Position numbers and translations under genes: made by a program
The notes under the pieces: model-generated
Database searches by the model: none
Seen by the model: the letters and a program-made list of their open reading frames with translations, nothing else
Told to the model about the DNA's origin: nothing
Shown here: piece after piece, positions 53,015-62,491 of the stretch
How the letters are laid out: every line of letters begins with the position of its first letter
Numbering within the stretch: the first letter of the stretch is position 1
Assembly: GCA_963786305.1 (NCBI GenBank)
Contig: CAWAYL010000002.1
Span: forward strand, 11,675 to 75,674
Length of the DNA: 64,000 nucleotides
Origin: CAKZLS01 sp963786305
Lineage (GTDB): Bacteria; Pseudomonadota; Alphaproteobacteria; Rhodospirillales; Defluviicoccaceae
Direction of reading: 5' to 3'

Positions 53015-54094
53015 ATGGCACACTATTATGGGGGATGGGCGCCCTATGTTTCGGTCGCCGAGCGGCGCCGGAAGGCGGCCCGTGAGGTCGAGAAGCTGCG
53101 CAAGAAAGGTCATCGCGTCGCGCCGGTGGTGATCGAAGGGCGCAAGATCGCCACCACCTTCTGGGGCAAGGCGTGGTGCGACAATCTGGAAAGCTACCGC
53201 GATTTCGAAAGCCGGCTGCCGCGCGGTCGCACCTATGTGCGCAACGGCTCGGTGGTCGATCTGCAAATCTCGCCCCTGAAAGTGCGGGCAATGGTCAGCG
53301 GATCGTCGACCTACCAGGTCTCGGTCGGCATCGCGGCGGTGCCCAAGGCGCGGTGGCGAACCATATGCGGAGATTGCGCGGGCGGCATCGATTCTCTGGT
53401 TGAGTTGTTGCAAGGACGCTTCAGCAAGGGGGTCATGGAGCGACTCTGCCGCCAGGACAAGGGACTTTTTCCCACGCCGTCCGAGATCGAGTTCTCCTGC
53501 AGTTGTCCGGACTATGCATCGATGTGCAAGCACGTCGCGGCGGTGCTGTACGGCATCGGCTCGCGGCTGGATGAAAAGCCGGAGCTGCTGTTCCAGTTGC
53601 GCGCGGTGGACGAGAGCGACCTGGTGGCCCATATCGAAACGGCCCACCCTCTGGCGAAGAAAGGCCCCGACGCCGGGAAGGTGCTGGAGGCCGACGACAT
53701 GTCCGCGCTGTTCGGCCTCGACATGGCGCCGCCGCAACCGCCGAAGAAAGTCGAGAAATCCGGTACCGAAGGCAAGGTTGCGGCTCGGAAAAACGTTGCT
53801 TCGCCTCCTCAAGAGAGGAGTACGGCGAAGGCGAAGACGATCAAGAACCGAGAAGGCAACCCCGGCGCTTCGGCCGGTCGTGAGAACGCCGTCTGGCAAG
53901 AGGTCGAGGACCTTATTTCCCGGCGCAACGCTCCCGCATACGACCGGGCAACGGCATTGCTGCTCGACTTGCGAGAGCGTTCCCGGAAAGGCCGAAAGAT
54001 GACGACGTTCGCCCGCCGCCTCGCCGCCCTCCGCGCCCGGCACGAGAGGAAGGGCAGGTTCCTCGAGCGTCTGGATGCCGCCGACCTTGGCTGA
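53015..54094 (+). CDS. SWIM zinc-finger protein, SNF2-helicase partner
   Basis: 359 residues, intact. N-terminus YYGGWAPYVSVAERRRKAAR and IATTFWGKAWCDNLESYRDF with RLPRGRTYVRNGSVVDLQIS are typical. The SWIM zinc motif is SCSCPDYASMCKHVAAVLYG (CxC...CxH). The region from about residue 245 is low-complexity and basic, ending in a helical segment. It starts 22 nt after the corrected helicase stop. SWIM/SNF2 pairs are widespread and their function is poorly defined; DNA binding or repair is the usual suggestion. Confidence 0.92.
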   Translation: MAHYYGGWAPYVSVAERRRKAAREVEKLRKKGHRVAPVVIEGRKIATTFWGKAWCDNLESYRDFESRLPRGRTYVRNGSVVDLQISPLKVRAMVSGSSTYQVSVGIAAVPKARWRTICGDCAGGIDSLVELLQGRFSKGVMERLCRQDKGLFPTPSEIEFSCSCPDYASMCKHVAAVLYGIGSRLDEKPELLFQLRAVDESDLVAHIETAHPLAKKGPDAGKVLEADDMSALFGLDMAPPQPPKKVEKSGTEGKVAARKNVASPPQERSTAKAKTIKNREGNPGASAGRENAVWQEVEDLISRRNAPAYDRATALLLDLRERSRKGRKMTTFARRLAALRARHERKGRFLERLDAADLG

Positions 54095-54217
54095 TCGGCA
54101 CGTCGCTCCCGCGATCGGCAATGTCCATGACCTACTACGCCGACCTCCACCACCGTTGGTATTCCTATCCCCGCTGGCGTGTCGTTACAGCCGGCGAAGC
54201 TCCAACGGAGAATTCAG

Positions 54218-54301
54218 ATGCGGAAAATGGCCGCCCTCGAGGCGAAGAACCGTTTCGGCGAATTGCTCGACGTACCTAGCAATGGGGTCAGATTCGGTTG
54301 A
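54218..54301 (+). pseudogene. Truncated Phd/YefM-type antitoxin
   Basis: After a good Shine-Dalgarno (GGAG, 7 nt before ATG) the frame reads MRKMAALEAKNRFGELLD, the classic N-terminal Phd antitoxin motif (ALEAKNRFGELLD). Homology stops at about 54271, where the next bases join a group II intron remnant; the frame then runs only 9 more codons. The rest of the antitoxin and any toxin partner are missing, so the locus is a relic. Confidence 0.7.
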
Positions 54302-54860
54302 AGATCAGGTCTTGGACGCTCATCCCGTCCGCCCCCGGCGCCCCCTTGATTCCGCACGTTTGTAGGCCTGGTTCAGGTTGGCGGAGCCCGCCACCCGTTC
54401 CATCAGGTCTTGCGTCAAGGCTCGTTGCTGCTCCAACGCCGCAAGCGCTTGTGGCTCCGCGCGCGTCCCAGCTCCGGTTCCGCCGTCGCCAAAGGCTGCG
54501 GAGGGCTACTATGGCCTCTGCTGACTTCATCCTTGGGCGTCGATCTCCGTTACCGGAGACCCGCTCCGGTTCGTCCCCAGACCCAAGGAGATCTCCCAGG
54601 GTAGGGCCCTGATCTTTCTCCCGGTCGCGGCCGGATTTACCAACGTGTGTGTCCGGATGACTATCGGGCATCTCCGTCCACTGCCGGGTTACCCCACCAG
54701 TCGGCCTCCTATCCGGTTTCTGTTCGTCCGCTCCGGGTTTCGCCTCGGGCTTCCTCCCCACCCCGCCTCACGGCGACGCAGTTGCCTCCGGCTAACAGTT
54801 CCGGTCATCACGGCCCGTGGAGAACTTCCATCTCCTAGATCAACGCCATGCCTGGCACAC
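54290..54860 (-). mobile_element. 5' fragment of a group II intron with the first codons of its reverse transcriptase
   Basis: Read on the minus strand the element starts GTGTGCCAGGC at 54860, a group II intron 5' GUGYG-type end. It continues through about 400 nt of non-coding, strongly structured RNA-type sequence, then an RT start region: LEQQRALTQDLMERVAGSAN, LNQAYKR and (one base shifted) KGAPGADGMSVQDL. This is the N-terminal motif of intron reverse transcriptase/maturases. The element breaks off at about 54300, so most of the RT, domains V and VI and the 3' end are gone. The 5' end lies 4 nt past the stem of the phasin terminator, the type of target used by terminator-specific (class C-like) introns. 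Confidence 0.7.
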
Positions 54861-54864
54861 AGAA

Positions 54865-54894
54865 AGGCGATCACTCACCGAAGAGTGATCGCCT
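54865..54894 (-). terminator. Rho-independent terminator of the phasin gene
   Basis: A perfect 12-bp stem (54865-54876 with 54883-54894) and a 6-nt loop: AGGCGATCACTC-accgaa-GAGTGATCGCCT. On the minus strand it lies 26 bp after the phasin stop and is followed by a short TTTCT. The U run is cut short where the group II intron begins. Confidence 0.85.
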
Positions 54895-54919
54895 CCAGAG
54901 ACCGATGCTCGATTGCCGC

Positions 54920-55416
54920 TTAGCCGCCGGTGTGAGCCGTCGCCGCAATCGGCTTTGTCTTAGGTGCCGATGGCGGGGTGGACTTCGACGCCAGTTGCTT
55001 CAATTCGTCCAGCAACTCGGAGACCCGGTGGCTGATGGCGTCCATGGTGGTGTTCTGCGCCTTGGTGACCATTTCGGCCAGCTCGCGCATGTTTCCCATC
55101 GCCTTCTCGAAGCTTCCTTCGTGAGTTCAACCTGCTTCGCCACGATCTCGTGCGGGGAGCCCGCCTTACCGAGAGTTTGCAGCGAATGTGCGGTCTGGCT
55201 CATGGTCTCTTGAAGAATTTCGGCCTGTCGCTTGCCACGGCTTTAACGCTGTCCATCGCCGCGCGGTTCGCGGCAGCCAAGGCCTCGATGTTTTTCTGCT
55301 GGCTCGCCACGACCGCTTCGACATCGATACCCGGGATCGAGAGCCCCTGGAGCTTACCCACCAGAGCGTTCTGTAATCCGCGACGGGTTTAGGAAGTTGT
55401 CCTGTACGTTTGACAT
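54920..55416 (-). CDS. Phasin-family protein (frameshifted)
   Basis: From ATG 55416 (MSNVQDNF) the frames join to ALVGKLQGLSIPGIDVEAVV, ASQQKNIEALAAANRAAMDS with VKAVA, then AEILQETMSQTAHSLQTLGK, HEIVAKQVELTKE, then FEKAMGNMRELAEMVTKAQN with TTMDAISHRVSELLDELKQL. The KPVA-like tail is SAPKTKPIAATAHTGG. This is the Phasin_2 pattern (QQKNIEALAAANR). Such proteins coat polyhydroxyalkanoate granules. Indels lie near 55380, 55220 and 55110. About 165 residues. Confidence 0.85.
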
Positions 55417-55639
55417 AGTATTACTCCTGTGTTCCCAATTTTTTAAGAATAGATTGTTGGGAGATGAAAACGAATTAAAATGACAATTCTGCTCTATCGC
55501 TATTGATATGGGTGCGACTTTTTATTCCGCAATGGGATTTTTTTATTATCGCGGACCATTTGTTCACCGGCGATACCGGAGCCAGCGATCTGCGAGAGCT
55601 CCAGCGGCGCGTTCGCGCACGTCCGGACCCTCGCTGCCT

Positions 55640-56100
55640 TCTGGAGATAAACCTCAAGCTTCGCAGCCCGCCTCCGTGGCACGCCTCTGGCGACGGTCAG
55701 CCGCAAGATCTCCGAGCTCGAGGCACATCTCGGCACGCGCCGCCTCAATCGGTCGGGTCGTGTCATGTCGTTGACCAATGCCGGCCGATCCTACCTGCCC
55801 GCCTGCAAACGCATTCTCGAGGATTTGGGTGAGGCGGAGCGCGCCGTCTCCGGCGAATATCGTGCACGGAAGGGCGACTTGATCGTCACGGCGCCGATTG
55901 TCTTCGGCCGCCTGCGCCTGCTGCCCTTGGTCGTTAAGAATTCAACGGGGAGTTGATCCCCTGCTCCGCGGATCGCTTCGCCATCGACCGGCTGATCCGC
56001 ATTCTCAATGTCCTGGACGACAACATGGAGGTTCGTCTCACGGTGCGACAGGGGCGGCGATGCGCGCATTCCCGCCGCCGAGGGGAAGCGTCCCCTTTTC
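55640..56100 (+). pseudogene. Decayed LysR-family regulator
   Basis: The DNA-binding helix region reads LATVSRKISELEAHLGTRRL and then NRSGRVMSLTNAGRSYLPAC, EDLGEAERAVSGEYRARKGD and LIVTAPIVFGRLRLLPLV, which is clear LysR sequence up to about 55935. A deletion or shift follows; DRLIRILNVLDDNMEVRLTV near 55985-56045 may be the next piece of the effector domain. The true N-terminus is not readable in one frame and the C-terminal half is missing. It lies in the mobile-element zone, so real decay is more likely here than sequencing error alone. Confidence 0.6.
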
Positions 56101-56149
56101 CACGTTTCAATCGTCTCCGGTCCCATCGTTCAGCCCTGGGGGTCACCCA

Positions 56150-56553
56150 TTAGGCGGTTTGGCAAGCGGGAAAACACGTCCCTCTCGGCGCACGCACCGC
56201 TGATCGTCTACTTTTGCGTCGTCGCTCCCTGGTTGCGTTCGGTCTTCGTTCGACTGGTTGCGCGTGCGCACCGGTCACCCATCAGGATCAAGGCTGAAGA
56301 TCGCGCGAACCGCCGCGCGATCCGCCCCTGGCACGGGCTCCGTGCCCCAGAAAACCCTTTGTCCCCGCCGCGTCCATAAGGCTTGCATCACAGATCTCTG
56401 GCTCGCCGTCGGCGTCCAACCCTCGGTGGCTCGCGGCTTCGGCGCACCGTCTTGCGGGAGCGCTCCCGCGTGATCGATCGGGACGGCGGCCAATCAGGTC
56501 TGGAGGCTTGCAAGCCAACCCCTTGCGGGCTCGCCGTCCCGGACACGGCTCCT
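56150..56553. other. Non-coding or unrecognised stretch between lysR remnant and IS110 remnant
   Basis: About 400 bp in which I find no conserved domain in any frame. Open frames of 60-140 codons exist on both strands but have shadow-like, Arg/Pro/Ala-rich composition. It may contain the IS110 downstream flank and deleted host DNA. Confidence 0.5.
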
Positions 56554-57475
56554 TCAGCCGAAGCAGCGCTCCGGTTCGAACACCGTGCCGTCCTTCATGA
56601 CATGGTAGCCGGCCCGCGCCAGCTTGTGCGCCACCGCCTTGCTCGCCACCATGGCGTGGGTCTTCGCCTTCTTGCGCTGATGGTAGCCCGAGCGCGGTCG
56701 TCATAGCGCACCGCGAAATGGGCTGCCTCGACGAACGCCCAGGCCAGCCAGCGGTTGCCGTTCTTGGCGTTGCCCGCGCCCTTGCGCTTGCCGTTGGAGA
56801 TCCGTTTGGCCTCGACGCAGCGGCAGTAGGACACGTAGTTGCCGACGCCCGCGAACCGCCCGATGTCGCCGGTTTCCAGCGCGATCGTCATCCCCAGGAT
56901 CTTGCCGATCCCCGGAACCTCCAGCAGACCGCGATAGACCGGCGTCGGCCGCAGCCGCGCCACGATCACCTTCTCCAGCCCGGCGATCTCGCCGCGCAGG
57001 CAGCCCAGCACCCGCAACTCGGCGCGCGCCGCCAGCGCCACGTCCGCCGGCAGATCAAAGCTGTCGACGTCCGCCTCGCCCAGCCGGTCGATGGCGTTGC
57101 CGCCCAGGCGCCGGCCGCTGGTGCGCTCCACCGCCGTCGCCATGGACGAATACAGCCGGGTGCGCTGCTGCACCAACCGGTGCCGCTTGCGCAGCAGATC
57201 GCGCAAACCCCGATCAGCCACCGGGTAGATATAGCCTTCCGGCAACACCCGCAGCCGCATCATGTGCGCAAGCCAGTGCGCGTCCAGCGGTCGCCGGCGT
57301 GCTTCAGTCCGCTGTACTGCTGCATCGCCGCCGGGTTCGCCAGGTGCATCCGGTAGCCCGCCGCCATCAAACCGTCCACCAGCCAATACCAGTTGTAGGT
57401 CGACTCCACCGCAACGCCCTCCATGGCCGAACGGTAGGGCTCCAGAAAACCCAAAATCACCTCAAGATCGTGAAG
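56554..57475 (-). pseudogene. IS110-family transposase, 5'-truncated and frameshifted
   Basis: Reading from the right, VILGFLEPYRSAMEGVAVES and TYNWYWLVDGLMAAGYRMHL with LANPAAMQQYSGLKHAGD are the DEDD-domain segments. Then come LAHMMRLRVLPEGYIYP, the helical middle part and the Tnp_20 domain with YRGLLEVPGIGKILGMTIAL and VGNYVSYCRCVEAKRISNGK. The last frame reads HQRKKAKTHAMVASKAVAHK and ends TVFEPERCFG at 56554-56556. The first 30-40 residues, including the first catalytic Asp, are lost where the IS21 remnant begins (about 57470). Indels lie near 57290 and 56700. It cannot be active as it stands. Confidence 0.8.
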
Positions 57476-58133
57476 CTGTCGCACAGCCGGATGCCGTTCG
57501 TGCGCGTGTACTTCCGGGAGACCCAGGAACTGGTGTTCGACGCCCACGACAAGGCGTTCCTGTTCTATGGCGGGGTCTGCCGACGCGGCATCTACGACAA
57601 CATGAAGACGGCGGTGGAAGCAATCTGCGTTGGCAAGGCGCGCCAGTACAATCGCCGCTTTCTGCAGATGTGCTCGCACCACCTGGTCGAGCCGGTAGCC
57701 TGCACGCCGGCATCGGGGTGGGAGAAGGGGCAGGTCGAGAACCAGGTCGGCAACCTGCGCGACCAGCTGTTCCGTCCCAAGCCGCGGGTGAAGAGCCTCA
57801 TCGAGCTGAACGCCTGGCTGGAAGATCAGTGCGTCGCCTACGCCAAGCGGACCAAACACCCGGAGTTCAAGGATCGGACCGTCTGGGACGTGTTCCAGGA
57901 AGAACAGTCGAGCCTGATGGAACTGCGCGGGCCGTTCGACGGCTTCGTCGAGAAGGCGGTCCGCGCCAGCACCACCTGCCTGATCCCGGCGGATCGTAAC
58001 CGCTACAGCGTCAATGCTCGCGCGGCCGGGCGCATGGTGCTGGTCCGCTCTCACGCCGAACGCATTGTCGTCCTTCTCGACGGCGAGATTGTGGCCGACC
58101 ATCCGCGCAGCTTCAGGCATGATCAGATTATCT

Positions 58134-59618
58134 AGTCCGCCCTGAAAAACTTGGAAGGTTTTGAATTTAAGGGATTCCCTCGGGAATCTGAATATCGGAA
58201 AATGCGGGAAACCGATGTCTGAAGCCATAATTTCTGGTGTTTTCCGATGGAACCTTCGAAGCAATCACGCGGCGACAACGATCTCTTCCGCGAGCGGCTG
58301 GACGCGATCATCGACCTGAAGCACCCGCTGGTGCGTCTGGCGGGTCTGGTGCCGTGGCGGATTTCGACGAGGCCTTCGGGCGCTTCTACAAGCCGGTCGG
58401 GCGGGCGGCCAAGCCGACGCGGCTGATGGTCGGACTGCACTATCTGAAACACACCTACGATCTCTCCGACGAGGAGACGGTGGAGCGCTGGGTGGAGAAC
58501 CCCTACTGGCAGTACTTTTGCGGCTTCGAATTCTTCCAGCACGCGCCGCCGATCGATCCGTCGCTGATGACCCGCTGGCGCCAGCGGGTCGGCCCCGAGG
58601 AGATGGACCGGGTGTTGAAGGCCACGGTCGAGATGGCGCTTGCCAGCGACACGGTGAAGCCTTCCAGCCTGGAGCGGGTGACGGTCGACACCACGGTCCA
58701 GGAGAAGGCGATCGCCCACCCGACCGACAGCCGGCTTTATCTCAAGGCGCTGCAGGCCTTGGTGCGCCAGGCGAAGAAGGCCGGCCTCGCGTTGCGCCAG
58801 AGCCACACGCGGCTGGCCAAGAAGGCGGCGGCCAAGGCCGGACGCTATGCCCACGCCAAGCAATACAGGCGCATGCGCCGGGAGTTGAAGCGTCTCAGGA
58901 CCTATCTCGGGCGGGTCTATCGCGACGTCGGCCGCAAGATCGCCGGCGACGGCGAACGAGAGGCCCGTTTCGCCCGCCTGCTCGGGTTGGTCGAGCGGCT
59001 GCTTGCCCAGCAGCCCAAGGACAAGAACAAGCTCTACAGCCTGCATGCTCCCGAGGTGGTCTGCATCGCCAAGGGCAAGGCCCACAAGCGCTACGAATTC
59101 GGCTGCAAGGTGGGGATCGCGGCGACCAACAGGGAGGGCCTGTTCCTGGCCGCCAAGGCCTTCGAGGACAATCCCTACGACGGCCACACCCTGCAAGCCA
59201 CCATCGACCAGGCCGAGGCCATGAGCGGCGTCGCGCATCGAGCGCGCCTACGCCGACAAGGGCTACAAGGGCCACGATTACCAGGGCCCCGCCACGGTCA
59301 TGCTCTCCGGGCAAAGACGAGGCCTCACGCCCCAAATGAAACGCGAACTCAAGCGACGATCGGCCATCGAGCCGATGATCGGCCACGCCAAGAACGACGG
59401 CAGGCTTGGCAGGAACTATCTGCTCGGTCACGATGGCGACAGGATCAACGCGCTCCTGGCCGCAGCCGGCCACAACCTGCGCCTCATCCTCAACAAGTTG
59501 AGGCTTCTTTTTGCCTGTTTCCTGGCTGCCCTCTTCGCCGCCGTCGCAAAAACCAATACTTGGCCGCGATGTCCCAGCCTCCAGAAATCAATCGCTTAGC
59601 CGTTTTTCAGGGCGGACT
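58134..59618. mobile_element. IS5-type insertion sequence inside istA
   Basis: 1485 bp bounded by perfect 17-bp inverted repeats: AGTCCGCCCTGAAAAAC at 58134-58150 and its complement at 59602-59618. A 4-bp target duplication ATCT flanks it (58130-58133 and 59619-59622). The single transposase gene is on the plus strand. The clean ends and duplication show a recent insertion. Confidence 0.92.
58247..59599 (+). CDS. IS5-type transposase (two frameshifts)
   Basis: About 450 residues. From ATG 58247: SKQSRGDNDLFRERLDAIID then, after a shift near 58350, FDEAFGRFYKPVGRAAKPTR, LMVGLHYLKHTYDLSDEETV and YWQYFCGFEFFQHAPPIDPS. VTVDTTVQEKAIAHPTDSRL holds the first Asp of the DDE triad. KRYEFGCKVGIAATNREG and, after a shift near 59240, AYADKGYKGHDY and SAIEPMIGHAKNDGRLGRNY (Glu) follow. 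Both shifts occur at sites without a known programmed-frameshift signal, so they probably match the indels seen elsewhere. Confidence 0.88.
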
Positions 59619-60200
59619 ATCTACGATCTCTGGCATTACCTCCCGGTTCTGGTGAGGAAGCCCGGCGCTTTGCGCAACGGCGCCCCCTTCAAGGACTGGG
59701 ATCTGCCGCCCGCCCTGGCCCAGGTCCGCGCCAGGCTGAAGAGCCACGCCGACGGGGATCGCCAGTTTGTCAAAGTGCTCGGCGCGGTGCTCGATCATGG
59801 ATTGGCCGCGGTCGAGGCGGCCTGCGCCGAAGCGCTGGAGGCCGGCATCGCCAGCGGCGATGTAGTCCTCACGGTGCTCGCCCGGCAGCGCCAGCCGCCG
59901 CCACCGCCCAGCATCACCACGCCCGATGCGCTGCGCCTGAAGATCGAACCCACGGCCGATTGTGGCCGCTACGACAGCATAAGGAAGGTTGCCTGATGGA
60001 ACGCCATGAGATTCTCGACGCCATGGGCGAACTCAAGCTCTACGGCATGCGCTCCAGCTTCGACGAGATCACCGGCAAGGGTCTCGCCCGGCGCGACGAG
60101 ATATATCCCCTCATCGCCGGCCTGATCCGGGCGGAGCGGACCCATCGCCAGGCCCGCTCGATCAGCTATCGCATCGGTGGCGCCAGGTTCCCGGTGCTCA

Positions 60201-61179
60201 GAGTCCGTCCGGAGACTTTATGAAGGATTACAGAGTTTTCGGAGCATGAGGCGGATGGAGGCGAGTTTGAGGAAGGCGAGCGCGTTGCGGTTGAGGTTTT
60301 CCCAGTCCTTGGCCAGTCGCCGGCAGCGGTTGAGCCAAGCGATGGTGCGTTCGACGATCCAGCGCTTGGGCAGCACGACGAAGCCCTTGGCCTGATCGGA
60401 TCGCTTGACGATCTCGGTCTCGAGATGGGGGAGGATGCTGGCCAGGGCGCCGTGAAAGATCGGCCCTTGGTAGGCGCTGTCGGCGAACAGTTTTTTGAGA
60501 AAGGGAAACAAATCGAACAATGTCGCCAGGAGCGCGCGGCCGCCGTCGCGATCCTGAACGTCGGCGGCGGTGACGAGGCCGTGCAGGAGCAAGCCTTGGG
60601 TATCGACCAGAACATGGCGCTTCTTGCCCTTGATCAGCTTGCCCGCATCGAAGCCGTGCGGATCGATGCGAGGCCCCCTTTTTCGGCGCTTTTCACGCTC
60701 TGGCTGTCGATGATGCAGGCCGTGGGGCTGGCTTCGCGCTCGGCTTTCTCGCGACACTCGACGTAGAGCGCGTGATGGATGCGATCGAGCGTGCCATCCC
60801 AGTTCCACAGGCTGAAGTAATCATGCACGGTGCTTCTTGGGGGGCAGGTCCTTGGGAAGATAGCGCCACTGGCAGCCGGTGCTCAGAATGTACATCACGC
60901 CGTTGACCACCTCGCGTATATCGACGCGCCGTTTGCCGCCACCCGGCTTGCCCGGCGGGATCAGCGGCTCGATATGCGCCCATTCCTCATCGGTCAGGTC
61001 GCTCGGATAGCGCAGCTTGTCGCGGTTGTAGCGGGGGCGGTTTTCAGCAGTCCACATGGGGCACCTCACGAGAAGAATCGATACCCGCAGGGAATCACAG
61101 CGGTTCAGTCACTTCAAGAGGGCGTTTCGGACGCCACCGCTAACCAATTCACTCAACTCACGAAGTCTCCGGACGGACA
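60201..61179. mobile_element. Second IS5-family element (IS427-like) inside istB
   Basis: 979 bp. Left end GAGTCCGTCCGGAGACTT (60201-60218) and right end, read inward, TGTCCGTCCGGAGACTT (61179 backwards) are near-perfect inverted repeats. The duplicated target is CTCA (60197-60200, 61180-61183); CTC alone is the minimal version. The transposase is on the minus strand. Size and two-frame gene fit the small IS5/IS427 group. Confidence 0.88.
60218..61069 (-). CDS. IS5/IS427-type transposase in two overlapping frames
   Basis: The first frame (61069-60821) starts MRCPMWTAENRPRYNRDKLR and includes YPSDLTDEEWAHIEPLIPPG with VNGVMYILSTGCQWRYLPKD. The second frame (to 60218) continues TVHDYFSLWNWDGTLDRIHH, CIIDSQSVKSAEKGG (first Asp), HVLVDTQGLLLHGLVTAADV, LFADSAYQGPIFHGAL and WIVERTIAWLNRCRRLAKDW (Glu). 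The switch occurs at CTGCCCCCCAAGAAG near 60835-60845; IS427-group transposases are normally made by programmed frameshifting. A further shift near 60650 (IRTASMRAS to KGKKRHVLVD) looks like an ordinary indel. Confidence 0.88.
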
Positions 61180-61371
61180 CTCAAGGACCTGGAACAGTTC
61201 GTCTTCGCCGACACGCCGGTCGACGAGGGCCTGGTCCGCGAGCTTGCGACCGGCGCCTTCCTGGACGCCAGGCGCAACGCTATCTTCATCGGCGGAACCG
61301 GCACGGGCAAAACGCATCTCTGCATCGCCGTCGCTTCCGCCTCAGCGAGAAGTATTTTCCGTGTCCGTTTA

Positions 61372-62377
61372 TCACCCACACCCACAACATCTAGGGTGCG
61401 CCCACTCTCGTGAGTAAAGCTCGTCATAGGTCGGAGCGGAGGTATCTCCGGCAATGCCGAGCAGTGATCGGAAGGCGTTGAACGGGTAAAATCGTCGGTT
61501 GAAGCGGAACGTGAACTCGTTGAGATAGGCCTGAAGGTGCTGATGGCTCACGCCGTGATGGGTTCCGTTCAGCCAGGTCTTGAGGTTGGAGAAGACGAGA
61601 TGGACGATTGGCAGATACTCCTCCGCCACCCGATGATCGCCTCGTTCAGCGACGGCGAGGTGTTTGAAGCCGCGCTTGATGAGGCTGTTGTAGCCGGTCC
61701 AGTCGTCGGTGATGATCTGTGCGTCCGGCGCAACGACCTCTTCGACGAAGCCGCAGAGGGATGCCTCGCTGCGGTCCTGGGCGATAGCGAGCCGGACGCG
61801 CCCAGCATAGCGCCCACCCTTCCGCTTATCGAGCCATGAGCCCGGTTCGCGCTGGCGGACTTCGACGGCGCTGACCACCAGAACCTTGTCGTGGACGCCT
61901 CGGCCTTTGCCGCGCGTCCGCCCGCCCACATAGGCTTCGTCCACTTCGACGTGTTCGTCAGGGATGCCGCCGATCCGGTCCTGATCCGGACGCACCATCC
62001 CGGAGCGCAGCTTGTGAAGGATCTAGGGAAAGGCCAAGCTGACGCTGAAACTGCGTTGCAGACATGCCGTCCGTCTGACTGGAAACAGGATAGGCGGCCC
62101 AGAACCACACGCTCAACGGCGTATGCGTCCGTTCCATCACTGTCCCGACCGTCAGGCCGGTGTCCCGACGGCACTTGCGGCACCGCAAGACTGCTGGGCG
62201 ATTGGCGAAGCGGAACGGATCTCTGGCCTCATGGCAGTGAGGGCAGACGAACCCATTGCCCCATCGAGCTTTTTCAAGGTATGCAGCACAAGCTGCGTCG
62301 TCAGGGAAAAGCCGTTGGAACGCGGGAAGCGACGCCGGAAATGGCAGGTCATCCCGCTGCAAAACGTCCATTTCCAC
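61372..62377 (-). CDS. IS1595-family transposase (frameshift)
   Basis: N-terminal zinc ribbon NGFVCPHCHEARDPFRFANR with LRCRKCRRDTGLTVGTVMER, then THTPLSVWFWAAYPVSSQTD. After an indel near 62030 the DDE core follows: DEHVEVDEAYVGGRTRGKGR (first Asp), IITDDWTGYNSLIKRGFKHL (second Asp) and HLVFSNLKTWLNGTHHGVSH, with the typical LNEFTFRFNRRFYPFNAFRS. The stop codon uses the terminal base of the inverted repeat plus two flanking bases. Confidence 0.85.
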
Positions 62378-62432
62378 TCTAACACCCCTGCCTGCCGTTT
62401 GATGGCACAGCCTACATATAGTGGGTGTGGGT
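61374..62432. mobile_element. IS1595-family (ISXO2-like) element
   Basis: 1059 bp with 12-bp perfect terminal inverted repeats ACCCACACCCAC (61374-61385) and GTGGGTGTGGGT (62421-62432), extending imperfectly a further 8-9 bp inward. Transposase on the minus strand. The flanks TTTATC and TACAAC do not form the 8-bp duplication usual for this family, and istB does not resume on the right, so an adjacent deletion or recombination followed insertion. Confidence 0.85.
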
Positions 62433-62491
62433 TACAACCGGACAGGCACGGTATTTTCCAACTCGGGAGACCGCCTAGATGGTTATCAGGG

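Larger units (their letters stand above)
57470..59996 (+). pseudogene. istA: IS21-family transposase IstA remnant, split by an IS5-type insertion
   Basis: The left part (57470-58133) reads KLSHSRMPFVRVYFRETQEL, VFYGG-like FLFYGGVCRRGIYDNMKTAV (second catalytic Asp), GWEKGQVENQVGNLRDQLF (catalytic Glu) and ADRNRYSVNARAAGRMVLVR. The right part (59619-59996) continues YDLWHYLPVLVRKPGALRNG. Removing the inserted IS and one ATCT copy gives HDQIIYDLWHYLPVL without any shift. The N-terminal HTH and first Asp are missing at the IS110 junction. The stop overlaps the istB start (TGATG at 59994-59998), as in intact IS21. Confidence 0.85.
59996..61360 (+). pseudogene. istB: IS21-family helper ATPase IstB remnant, split by a second IS
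   Basis: The left part (59996-60200) reads ILDAMGELKLYGMRSSFDEI and LIRAERTHRQARSISYRIGG, ending at ARFPVL. The right part (61184 on) continues KDLEQFVFADTPVDEGLVRE and AIFIGGTGTGKTHLCIAVAS (Walker A). After about 61335 homology ends, next to the IS1595-type element, so the C-terminal half including Walker B is missing. Excising the IS and one CTCA copy restores the frame exactly. Confidence 0.85.

Noticed and set aside
54645..54923. Plus-strand ORFs across the intron fragment
   Set aside because: They resemble the spurious frames commonly annotated in intron or rRNA-like structured DNA; no domain is visible and the minus-strand intron explains the sequence.
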